A stretch of DNA of 64,000 bases from an uncultured Alphaproteobacteria bacterium (lineage in GTDB: Bacteria; Pseudomonadota; Alphaproteobacteria; Micropepsales; Micropepsaceae): the NCBI GenBank assembly GCA_903862715.1, contig CAIOYY010000100.1, positions 22,673 through 86,672 of the forward strand, in the 5' to 3' direction. Positions 26,416 to 34,408 of this stretch are shown here, piece after piece. The notes under the pieces were generated by a model that saw only the letters and a list, made by a program, of their open reading frames with translations, was not told the DNA's origin and ran no database searches. The translations under genes were made by a program, and so were the position numbers. The stretch's first letter is position 1. Every line of letters begins with the position of its first letter.

Positions 26416-27873
26416 GTGATTCGAACCGAGGTCGGCTTTTTGAATACGGCACGCATATTTCCGTCTTTTCGGGCCACCGGGCTCTCGGCTGCCATTGTCG
26501 GCATGGCAGTGCTGGCGTCGGCCGCGGGCGCGCAAAATATTCCCATTCCGATACCGGCTCCCAGAGGCGAAATTTCCCGCAGCCAAACGATCATACCTGT
26601 TGCGTTTCCCATACAGGCGCCCCGAACGGCGCCCGCACGATCTGCGCCTGCGCCAGCCGCGGAAGCGGATCCGCTGGGCGCGCTGCTTGATCGGGTGACA
26701 GGAAATCCTGTGGCGGAGGCGGACACCAAGCCGGTCGTGATCGGCCTGCGGCTGGGGGAAGACGCCGAGCGCTCGCGCTTTGTGGTGGAACTTAGTGATC
26801 CAGTGGATGTGCATGTTTTCACTTTGACCGAGCCCAATCGTGTGGTCATCGACATGCCCGAAGTGCTGTGGCGGGCCGCCGATGCGGTGCGCCCGAACGG
26901 CAGAGGCCCGGTCGAAAGCTATCGCTATGGGCTCTTTCGTGAGGGCAATTCACGCTTTGTCATTGATCTGAACTCGCCCGTGCGGGTGGGCGAACCGCAG
27001 CTTCTCCCCCCCTCTGACGGCTTCGGCTTTCGCCTCGTCGTCGATCTCTACCCCGAGACCATTGCCGATTTCATCGCCCGGGCGGGCTGGCCGGAAGAAC
27101 TGGCAGCGCTCGAAACGCCGAGCCCGGCTGCAATTGCACCGCCGCGTCCCGGCGCGCCGACGAAGCGCATTATCGTCGTCGACGCCGGGCATGGCGGCAT
27201 CGACCCCGGAACGCACGGCCCCAGCGGCTTGCTGGAGAAAACGGTGGTTTTGTCGGTGGCGCAGAAACTGCGTGATGCCCTTGAGGCGACAGGCCGTTAC
27301 ACGGTTCACCTGACGCGCGATACGGACGTGTTCATCCCGTTGCGAGGCCGGGTCGATATCGCCCGCGCGGCCAAGGCGGATCTCTTTCTATCGCTGCATA
27401 TCGATTCACATGAAAGTCACGATATTCGCGGTGCGTCGGTCTATACGCTGTCCGAGGATGCGTCCGACCGCGAGGCCGCAAGCCTCGCCGAGAAGGAAAA
27501 CATGTCCGACATCATTGCGGGCGTCGATCTCTCCGGCGACAACAACCCGGTCGCCACCATCCTGATCGACCTCGCGCAGCGCGATACGCTGAACCGCTCG
27601 GTACGGTTCGCCGAAACGGTGCTGACCACGCTTCGGGAGGCGACTGCCATCCGTCCGTCCACCCCGCACCGGGCCGCCGGTTTTGCCGTGCTCAAGGCGC
27701 CGGATGTGCCTGCGGCGCTGATCGAACTCGGCTATATTACGAATCACGCGGATGAGGCCGAAATGACAACGGAAGCGTGGCGGTCGCGGGTCGCGGTGGC
27801 GATAACCGCCGCGGTAGACCGGCATTTCGGTACGGGAACATCGCCAGCGGCGGTTCAAGCTTCTATACCGTGA
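26416..27873 (+). CDS. amiC: N-acetylmuramoyl-L-alanine amidase (AmiC type)
   Basis: This 485-residue periplasmic amidase cuts the bond between MurNAc and the stem peptide during daughter-cell separation. In order: a signal peptide (residues about 15-39, ending AAGA), a Pro-rich linker, an AMIN domain (about 105-220: VIGLRLGEDAERSRFVVELSDPV, RFVIDLNSPVRVG) that targets septal peptidoglycan, and an Amidase_3 domain (about 250-475). Zinc ligands are in IVVDAGHGGIDPGTHGPSG and LFLSLHIDSHES; the catalytic Glu is in ALIELGYITN. The start is GTG 26416; TTG 26440 (NTARIFPSF) is an alternative. It lies between rne and mrcA, as in many alphaproteobacteria. Confidence 0.94.
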   Translation: MIRTEVGFLNTARIFPSFRATGLSAAIVGMAVLASAAGAQNIPIPIPAPRGEISRSQTIIPVAFPIQAPRTAPARSAPAPAAEADPLGALLDRVTGNPVAEADTKPVVIGLRLGEDAERSRFVVELSDPVDVHVFTLTEPNRVVIDMPEVLWRAADAVRPNGRGPVESYRYGLFREGNSRFVIDLNSPVRVGEPQLLPPSDGFGFRLVVDLYPETIADFIARAGWPEELAALETPSPAAIAPPRPGAPTKRIIVVDAGHGGIDPGTHGPSGLLEKTVVLSVAQKLRDALEATGRYTVHLTRDTDVFIPLRGRVDIARAAKADLFLSLHIDSHESHDIRGASVYTLSEDASDREAASLAEKENMSDIIAGVDLSGDNNPVATILIDLAQRDTLNRSVRFAETVLTTLREATAIRPSTPHRAAGFAVLKAPDVPAALIELGYITNHADEAEMTTEAWRSRVAVAITAAVDRHFGTGTSPAAVQASIP

Positions 27874-27985
27874 CGGAATGGTCTTTTTCCCGCCCCAATA
27901 GGGGTGTTAGACGTGAATGTGCCGTGGAACGGGGCTTGGTCAGATATTGCGACCGGCATCATGCGTTCCGGCGAGGCGAGCGAAG

Positions 27986-30424
27986 ATGAAGCCAATTTGG
28001 AAATACCTTCTCGGCGGCGTAGCCGTTTTATCGGTTTGCGGCCTGCTGGCCGTAAGCGGTTTTGTCTATTGGCTCACGCGCGATCTACCTGGCTATGAAC
28101 AGCTGGCGGACTACGAACCGCCGGTGACGACCCGCCTGTATGCGGGCGACGGTACCTTGATCGGTGAATATGCGCGCGAACGCCGCTTGTTCTCGCCGGT
28201 CTGGGCCATCCCCACCTCGCTGAAGGAAGCGTTCCTCTCCGCCGAGGACAAGAATTTCTACAGCCATCCCGGCATCGACGTATTCAGCATCGCGCGCGCC
28301 GCGATTTATAATCTGCGTTCCTCCGGCCGGCCTCAGGGCGCGTCCACCATCACGCAGCAGGTCGCCCGCAATTTTCTGCTGACGCGCGACGTCAGTTATT
28401 CGCGGAAAATCCGCGAGATGGTTCTCGCCATGCGCATCGACAGCGCGTTCACCAAGGACGAAGTGCTCGAGCTCTATCTCAACCAGATATTTCTCGGCGA
28501 CAATTCCTATGGCGTGACGGCCGCCGCGATCAATTATTTCGGCAAGACGCTCGACGAATTGACGCTGGGTGAATCCGCCTATCTCGCGGCGCTTCCCAAG
28601 GGGCCTGCCAACTACCATCCGGTACGCCGTAAGGCCGATGCCATCGAGCGCCGCAACTGGGTGCTCGATCAGATGGAAGAGAATGGCTACATCACGGAAG
28701 AAGAAGCCGTAGTCGCCAAGGCCGAAGATCTGGTCACCTATAGTCGGCCCTTTGGCGCGGTGGCGCCGGACGTCGATTACTTTGTCGAAGAAGTGCGCCG
28801 CTTCCTCTACGACCAGTATGGTGAACAGGCGCTCTACGATAATGGCTTGCAGGTCCGCTCTACGCTCGACACGCGCCTGCAGGCGATTGCCGTGCGCGCA
28901 CTGCGCAACGGCCTTCTGACCTATGACCGCCGTCATGGCTGGCGCGGTCCCGTGGCGCAGCTCGATATGGCGACGGACTGGCAGGCGGCGTTCGCGGAAG
29001 TGCCGAACCGTTCGGGCATCGAAACCTGGGAATTGGCGACGGTCACCGCCATCGCGGACAATGTTACGCAGCTTGCGTTTGCCGAAGGCGCGACGGGACA
29101 TATTCCGTTTGCCGAACTGACCTGGGCGCGCGCCAAGGTCAACGCCTATGTCGGCCCGGAAGTGCGCAATGCCAGCGATGTGCTGGCGGTGGGCGACGTC
29201 GTTTATGTCGAGGCGGTCACCGGCGAAGACGCCGAGCCGGGCAGCTATGGATTGCGGCAGATTCCGGAAGTGAACGGCGCCATCGTTGCGGTCGATCCGT
29301 TCTCCGGCCATGTGCTCGCGCTGTCGGGCGGGTTCTCCTACGGCTCCAGTGAATTCGACCGTGCGATGCAGGCGTTGCGTCAACCGGGTTCGACTTTCAA
29401 GCCCTTCGTTTATGCGGCCGCGCTAGACAATGGTTACACGCCCGTGACCCGCGTGCTCGATGCGCCCTTCGCGGTGGAGCAAGGGCCGGGGCTTCCTTTA
29501 TGGACGCCGGAAAATTACGAAGAAGGTGACTATCTCGGCCTCACGACCTTGCGCCGCGGCGTCGAGCTGTCGCGCAACATCATGACCGCGCGGCTCGCCC
29601 ATGAGGTTGGTATGGACAAGGTGAAGGATCTCGTCGAGCGTATGGGCGTCTACGACAATCTTCCGCCGTTCCTGTCGATGTCGTTGGGCGCGGGCGAAAC
29701 GACGCTGCTGAAGATGACGACCGGCTATGCCGAATTCGTCAATGGCGGGCGCAAGCTCGAACCGACGCTCATCGTTCGCGTTCAGGATCGTCACGGTAAG
29801 ACCATCTACCGCTTCGATGACCGCGAATGCACCGATTGCGCCGCAGAGACATGGACCCATCAGGAAGAGCCGCTGTTAAACGAAAACATGCCGCAGGTTC
29901 TCGACCCGCGCACGGCCTATCAGATCACATCGATCCTTGAAGGCGTCGTGCAGCGCGGGACGGGCGCGTCGGTCAGCGCGGTCGGCAAGCCGCTGGGCGG
30001 CAAGACCGGAACGTCGAGCGATTTCCGCGACGCATGGTTTGTCGGCTTCTCTCCTGATCTTGCCGTGGGTGTTTATATCGGTTTCGACGGGCCGCGGAGC
30101 CTTGGACCAGGCGAAGCCGGTTCGCGCGTTTCCGCGCCGATTTTCCGCGAATTCATGACTGATGCGTTGGCCGATCAGCCGCCGACTCCGTTCCGCATTC
30201 CGCAGGGCGTCGTGCTCGTGCCGGTCAATCCGCGCACCGGCGAAACGATGCAATCCGGTCAACCCGGTGCGATCCTGGAAGCGTTCCGTCCAGGCACCGA
30301 GCCCGGCCTGCAATCTGTCTACGGTCTTGGCGGCAATTATCCCGGTGGTTATTCGGCCGAGGTGACGTCGAACCCCGATACGCTGGATGTCGAAATCGGT
30401 TCGGGCACCGGCGGTCTCTACTGA
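27986..30424 (+). CDS. mrcA: Penicillin-binding protein 1A (transglycosylase/transpeptidase)
   Basis: The 812-residue class A PBP polymerises glycan strands and cross-links them. A short cytoplasmic tail and one membrane helix (residues about 5-28) are followed by the GT51 domain: FLSAEDKNFYSHPGIDVFSIARA (catalytic Glu), GASTITQQVARNF, REMVLAMRIDSAFTKDEVLELYLNQIFLG and GESAYLAALPKGP. An OB-like insert follows. In the transpeptidase domain the SxxK serine is in RQPGSTFKPFVY, SxN in ELSRNIM and KTG in LGGKTGTSSDFRDAWFVGFS. ATG 27986 is chosen for AGGCGAGCGAAG just upstream and for the MKPIWKYL start. prfB follows after 66 bp. Confidence 0.96.
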   Translation: MKPIWKYLLGGVAVLSVCGLLAVSGFVYWLTRDLPGYEQLADYEPPVTTRLYAGDGTLIGEYARERRLFSPVWAIPTSLKEAFLSAEDKNFYSHPGIDVFSIARAAIYNLRSSGRPQGASTITQQVARNFLLTRDVSYSRKIREMVLAMRIDSAFTKDEVLELYLNQIFLGDNSYGVTAAAINYFGKTLDELTLGESAYLAALPKGPANYHPVRRKADAIERRNWVLDQMEENGYITEEEAVVAKAEDLVTYSRPFGAVAPDVDYFVEEVRRFLYDQYGEQALYDNGLQVRSTLDTRLQAIAVRALRNGLLTYDRRHGWRGPVAQLDMATDWQAAFAEVPNRSGIETWELATVTAIADNVTQLAFAEGATGHIPFAELTWARAKVNAYVGPEVRNASDVLAVGDVVYVEAVTGEDAEPGSYGLRQIPEVNGAIVAVDPFSGHVLALSGGFSYGSSEFDRAMQALRQPGSTFKPFVYAAALDNGYTPVTRVLDAPFAVEQGPGLPLWTPENYEEGDYLGLTTLRRGVELSRNIMTARLAHEVGMDKVKDLVERMGVYDNLPPFLSMSLGAGETTLLKMTTGYAEFVNGGRKLEPTLIVRVQDRHGKTIYRFDDRECTDCAAETWTHQEEPLLNENMPQVLDPRTAYQITSILEGVVQRGTGASVSAVGKPLGGKTGTSSDFRDAWFVGFSPDLAVGVYIGFDGPRSLGPGEAGSRVSAPIFREFMTDALADQPPTPFRIPQGVVLVPVNPRTGETMQSGQPGAILEAFRPGTEPGLQSVYGLGGNYPGGYSAEVTSNPDTLDVEIGSGTGGLY

Positions 30425-30490
30425 CCCGCGGGCTTTACGCCTTCCGGACGTGCCCCTATATCCCTCTTTCGAAGAACGAACGGTAAAGTC

Positions 30491-31622
30491 ATGCGTGCGG
30501 AAACCGAGAGATCCATTGGCCAGATCAAGCAGTCGCTCGAACTGCTGAGGAGGCATCTTTGACCTCGATAATTCCAAGCGCCGCCTCGACGAACTGAACG
30601 CCCGATCCGAATCTCCCGATTTCTGGAACGATGCCGCAAAAGCCCAGACGCTGATGCGCGAGCGCACGCGGCTGGATGAAGCGCTGTCCTCTTATTTCGG
30701 CCTGGAGCGCGAGTTGAACGACGCGGTCGGCATGATCGAACTGGCCGAAGCCGAAGGCGATAAGGAACTGGTCGCAGAGGCGGAAGCGGGTCTTGCCGGA
30801 CTGAAGGCGCGCGCGCGCGCGCTGGAGCTGGAATCGATGCTGTCGGGCGAAGCCGACGGCAACGATGCCTATCTCGAGGTGCATGCGGGCGCGGGCGGAA
30901 CGGAATCCCAGGATTGGGCTTCCATGCTTTTGCGCATGTATATGCGCTGGGCGGAGAGCAAGGGCCACAAGGTCGAATATCTGGAAGAGAGCGAAGGCGA
31001 AGAAGCCGGGATCAAATCGGCGACCATTCTCGTCAAAGGCCACAATGCCTATGGCTGGCTGAAGACGGAGACGGGCGTGCATCGTCTGGTGCGCATATCG
31101 CCCTTCGATTCGAATGCACGCCGCCATACGAGCTTTTCCAGCGTCGGTGTCTACCCGGTCATCGACGACAAGATCGAAATCGACATTCCCGAAAAGGAAG
31201 TGCGCATTGACGTCTATCGCGCCTCGGGCGCGGGTGGGCAACACGTCAACAAAACCGAAAGCGCGGTGCGTATCACGCATCTGCCCACCGGCATCGCTGT
31301 GCAGTGCCAGAGTGACCGTTCGCAGCACAAGAACCGCGCGACGGCCTGGGACATGTTGCGCGCAAGGCTTTATGAAGCCGAACTCAAGAAGCGCGAAGAC
31401 GCCGCGCAGGCCGTAGCCGATTCCAAATCGGATATCGGCTGGGGACACCAGATAAGGTCCTATGTGCTGCAGCCCTATCAGATGGTGAAGGATCTGCGCA
31501 CAGGCGTTGAAAGCCATTCGCCGCAGGACGTGCTCGATGGCGGGCTGGATGCGTTTATGGCCGCGTCCCTGGCGCAGAAGGTCGGGGTAGAACCGGCTGC
31601 AAGCTTGACAGATATCGATTAG
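30491..31622 (+). CDS. prfB: Peptide chain release factor 2, made by programmed +1 frameshifting
   Basis: RF2 releases proteins at UGA and UAA codons. The gene is in two frames: codons 1-23 from ATG 30491 to 30559, then, after skipping T30560, from GAC 30561 to TAG 31622; the product has 376 residues. The slippery site CTTTGAC (30557-30563) is preceded by AGGAGG (30548-30553), the same arrangement as in E. coli. When RF2 is scarce, ribosomes pause at the UGA and slip. The catalytic GGQ is in [16 protein letters not shown]. The anticodon-like region and the C-terminal GGLDAFM are normal. A strong terminator follows. Confidence 0.97.
30548..30563 (+). promoter_or_regulatory. prfB programmed +1 frameshift signal
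   Basis: Internal Shine-Dalgarno AGGAGG, a three-base spacer CAT, then CTT-TGA-C. The UGA is in frame with ATG 30491, and the +1 frame continues the RF2 protein. It is an autoregulatory element acting at translation. Confidence 0.95.
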
Positions 31623-31649
31623 GGCGCTTGCCGCTGACAGCACATAAAG

Positions 31650-31679
31650 AAAAGCCCGCGTCGTACGACACGGGCTTTT
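31650..31679. terminator. Bidirectional terminator between prfB and the bactofilin gene
   Basis: AAAAGCCCG (31650-31658) pairs with CGGGCTTTT (31671-31679), around CGTCGTACGACA. T-runs follow on both strands (CTTTT on plus, CTTTA on minus). It lies between two convergent genes. Confidence 0.9.
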
Positions 31680-31698
31680 CTTTTGAAGTGTGCGCGCT

Positions 31699-32235
31699 CT
31701 AACTCTTGAGCGGTGTGAAGCTCGCCGCGGCGCGGGCCGCGGCAGGAGCTGGGCGCTGTTCGTCACCGAGAAGAGAAGGCGCCGCGCCGTTCTGGGACGG
31801 TGTTAAGGACGCAACGGCGACCGGTTTCACTACGGCGGGAGCTGCATCGCTGAGCGGATTTTCGGAATGACGGCAATTGCCTTCGAAGAAGGCACCGGCT
31901 TCGACTAAAAGCGTTTGATGAAGGAGTTTTGCCTCCACGTGCGAGGTAGCACAGAGCTGAATTTTACGGGCTCTGATGCTGCCTTCAACTCGGCCACGGA
32001 TGACAGCCTCTTCCGCGCTGATATCACCTATGACGAAGGCCAGCTCACCGACAACAATCGCATTGGCAATAATTTCGCCTTCAATGCGTCCATCAACCTG
32101 GACGTCGCCGGTAGAGCTAAAGGTACCTTTGGCGAGGGTGTCGGCGCTGATAATGGAGGGCGCCGCCGTGCGTGAGGTGCGCTTCTGCTGAACCGGAGAT
32201 ATGGTCTCAGTTTCTTTATTATTCTTCATTAACAT
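31699..32235 (-). CDS. bacA: Bactofilin (polymer-forming cytoskeletal protein)
   Basis: The 178-residue protein has the bactofilin beta-helix core (residues about 27-125): SIISADTLAKGTFSSTGDVQVDGRIEGEI, AIVVGELAFVIGDISAEEAVIRGRVEGSIRARKIQL and VEAKLLHQTLLVEAGAFFEG. Both ends are unstructured; the C-terminal tail is Ala/Pro-rich. Bactofilins assemble without nucleotides into filaments that place cell-wall enzymes. The start overlaps the end of the M23 peptidase gene by 17 bp (ATG 32229 is a second option). The pairing with an M23 peptidase is a recurring one and suggests that the two act together on cell shape. Confidence 0.92.
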   Translation of the reverse strand: MLMKNNKETETISPVQQKRTSRTAAPSIISADTLAKGTFSSTGDVQVDGRIEGEIIANAIVVGELAFVIGDISAEEAVIRGRVEGSIRARKIQLCATSHVEAKLLHQTLLVEAGAFFEGNCRHSENPLSDAAPAVVKPVAVASLTPSQNGAAPSLLGDEQRPAPAAARAAASFTPLKS

Positions 32236-33634
32236 AATTACCAGCCCTCAAAAATCTGCTCGGGTTCTTCAGTTCATTGTCGAACCACACTTCGTAATGC
32301 ACATGCGGTCCGGTGCTGCGTCCCGTAGACCCGAGTTTCCCGACGACGGCACCTTTTTCGATTTCGCTGCCGACCGTTACAAGGATCTTGGAAAGATGGC
32401 CGTAGCGCGTCTTCAATCCAAAACCGTGATCGACTTCCACGACGGTGCCATAGGCCCCGCGCGATCCCGCGAAAACCACCTTGCCCGGCGCCGTGGCACG
32501 AACCTCGGAGCCCCAGGGACCCGAGAAGTCTATTCCACCATGAAATGCTAAGCTTTTCGTAAAGGGGTCGCTTCGTGCGCCGAAGCCGCTGGTCTGGCGG
32601 AAACTGTTGCCGGTCACCGGGGCGTTCAGGGGCACGGCGCGGAGCGCCAGCGCGACGCTGCGCAGCTCCTCGAAGCTCGCTTGTGCATCTAGCGCGAGGG
32701 CGCCGAATTCCGCGTCGCCATACCCGAGTACGGCTGGGGAAATCGTCATTTCGGGACCGCCGACGCCACCGCCGCCAGCATCCAGCATGCGCCTTTCCAG
32801 CGTGGCGGGGTTGAGGCCCGCAGTGCGGATGGTTTCCGTGTAATGCGCGGCTTCGCGGTCCATTTCCTTTTGCGCTTCCGCGATCAGGGTACGCTGGACA
32901 GGAACAAGGTGTTCCAGTCGCGTTTCCAGTTCGGCGATCTGGCGCAGGGAGGGATGATCGACCGGACGCGGCTCGGGGCGGCCGGCGAACAGACTGCCCA
33001 GACGCCGGAACGTTCCTTCGAGGAAGGTGTGCGACGGGCCGCCCGCGCCCTCCACATCCGTTCCGGTTTCCTCTGGCGTCGCATTTTCCGGCGCATTCTC
33101 TTCGGTGGCGGAGCCCGGAACCGGCGCGGCGTTCGTATCAAATATCGTGAAATGGGGTTCTTCGCCTGCGTCCAATGTACCGTTGAGAACCGAGTCCATG
33201 TGAATGGCGGACGGTTCCGCCTCAAGGCCCAGTTGGGCGCGAAGGTCTTCCTTGCCGCGAATGAGAGAGGCGAGGGTGTTGTGTCGGCCTTCCAGATCCT
33301 CGACGACCGAACGGAAATGATCTTCCGTTGCGACCACCGCGCCGTTCAACTCGTCATAGGAAAGTTGCAGCGATGCGATGCGGCTCTCATACGAGCCCTG
33401 CATCTGGCGGAAGTTCTCTTCCTTCGAGGCGATGATACGGTCTTTGAAAATCGTATTCACCGACGTGAATGCGACCCAGCCGAGAAACAGAAGCGAGATG
33501 CCGGCAAGGGTGGCCTGCATCAGCGGATTGAATGTGAAGAATTGAACGCGGCCGTCGCTGCGAATGTAAACTTGTCGCTCCGGGAACTTTGCGCAAACAA
33601 ATTCCCAAGCTTGTTCGCGAAGCGAAACCAGCAT
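32219..33634 (-). CDS. M23-family peptidoglycan endopeptidase, membrane-anchored
   Basis: From ATG 33634 the protein has 471 residues. One membrane helix (MQATLAGISLLFLGWVAF, about residues 38-55) is followed by a coiled-coil region (EENFRQMQGSYESRIASLQLSYDELNGAV, then ETRLEHLVPVQRTLIAEAQKEM) and a C-terminal LytM/M23 domain: RQTSGFGARSDPF, FHGGIDFSGPWGSEV (His and Asp zinc ligands), YGTVVEVDHGFG and STGPHVHYEVWF. It should cut peptide cross-links in the periplasm. The frame is open to 33676, but GGGAATGGG before 33634 supports the later start. It overlaps the bactofilin gene, consistent with a shared role. Confidence 0.92.
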   Translation of the reverse strand: MLVSLREQAWEFVCAKFPERQVYIRSDGRVQFFTFNPLMQATLAGISLLFLGWVAFTSVNTIFKDRIIASKEENFRQMQGSYESRIASLQLSYDELNGAVVATEDHFRSVVEDLEGRHNTLASLIRGKEDLRAQLGLEAEPSAIHMDSVLNGTLDAGEEPHFTIFDTNAAPVPGSATEENAPENATPEETGTDVEGAGGPSHTFLEGTFRRLGSLFAGRPEPRPVDHPSLRQIAELETRLEHLVPVQRTLIAEAQKEMDREAAHYTETIRTAGLNPATLERRMLDAGGGGVGGPEMTISPAVLGYGDAEFGALALDAQASFEELRSVALALRAVPLNAPVTGNSFRQTSGFGARSDPFTKSLAFHGGIDFSGPWGSEVRATAPGKVVFAGSRGAYGTVVEVDHGFGLKTRYGHLSKILVTVGSEIEKGAVVGKLGSTGRSTGPHVHYEVWFDNELKNPSRFLRAGNYVNEE

Positions 33635-33773
33635 TAACCCATTCCCTCGCCGCCCCGTTTCAGGGCGTAACCCCATGGCCTATTTGAACCGATTAATGGC
33701 GGCAGATCAAGCTCTTAGGCATGCCGCTTTAACGGGCTAACAGAGCCCGGGATGGTTACAAATGCGTCATAAA

Positions 33774-34253
33774 TCAGAGGGTCTTCACGGCTGCGAGGAC
33801 TTCCTCGACATGTCCGGGAACCTTCACTTTCCGCCAGATTTTCCGGATGTTCCCTTTGCCATCAATGAGAAAGGTCGTTCGTTCCGTGCCCATATAGCGT
33901 CGGCCATACATGCTTTTCTCGACCCAGACCCCATAGGCATCGGCGACCTTTGTCTCCTCGTCGGCCGCGAGCGCCATCTTAAGGCCGTATTTTTTCTTGA
34001 ATTTGTCGTGTGAAGCGGGGCTGTCCTTGGAAATGCCCACAATTGCGGCTCCGGCCGCGGCAAAGTGCTTCGCCTCCTCGGAAAAGGCGATGGCCTCCTT
34101 GGTACAGCCCGAGGTGTCATCCTTGGGGTAGAAATAGAGGACGAGTGTTTTGCCTTTGAAATCCTTCAGGGAAATTTCGGAACCGCCATCGCCTGGTAGC
34201 TTGAAGGCTGGTGCCTTGTCCCCCGCTTCCAGTTCTTTCGGTTGTGACGCCAT
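33774..34253 (-). CDS. bcp: Thiol peroxidase, BCP/PrxQ type peroxiredoxin
   Basis: The 159-residue peroxiredoxin reduces hydrogen and organic peroxides. The peroxidatic cysteine is C50 in YPKDDTSGCTKEAIAF. There is no second cysteine five residues later, where E. coli BCP has its resolving Cys, so this is a 1-Cys form. AYGVWVEKSMYGRRYMGTERTTFLI and KVPGHVEEVL are typical of the family. Length is normal. It is transcribed alone, divergent from the AsmA-like gene 155 bp away. Confidence 0.95.
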   Translation of the reverse strand: MASQPKELEAGDKAPAFKLPGDGGSEISLKDFKGKTLVLYFYPKDDTSGCTKEAIAFSEEAKHFAAAGAAIVGISKDSPASHDKFKKKYGLKMALAADEETKVADAYGVWVEKSMYGRRYMGTERTTFLIDGKGNIRKIWRKVKVPGHVEEVLAAVKTL

Positions 34254-34408
34254 GCGGGCACCTCTTGGCCGTTGTTAACCTCTTTGTATTACGCGATAAG
34301 CAGGAATAGCGCGCCTTGCAAGCAATCCTAGAGGCAGGCATCGCGCGTCGATTTTGGAGCCTGGCGGGGCAGCCCTGTGTATAGTTGGCTGGTGGAGTAA
34401 CCTTGCCG

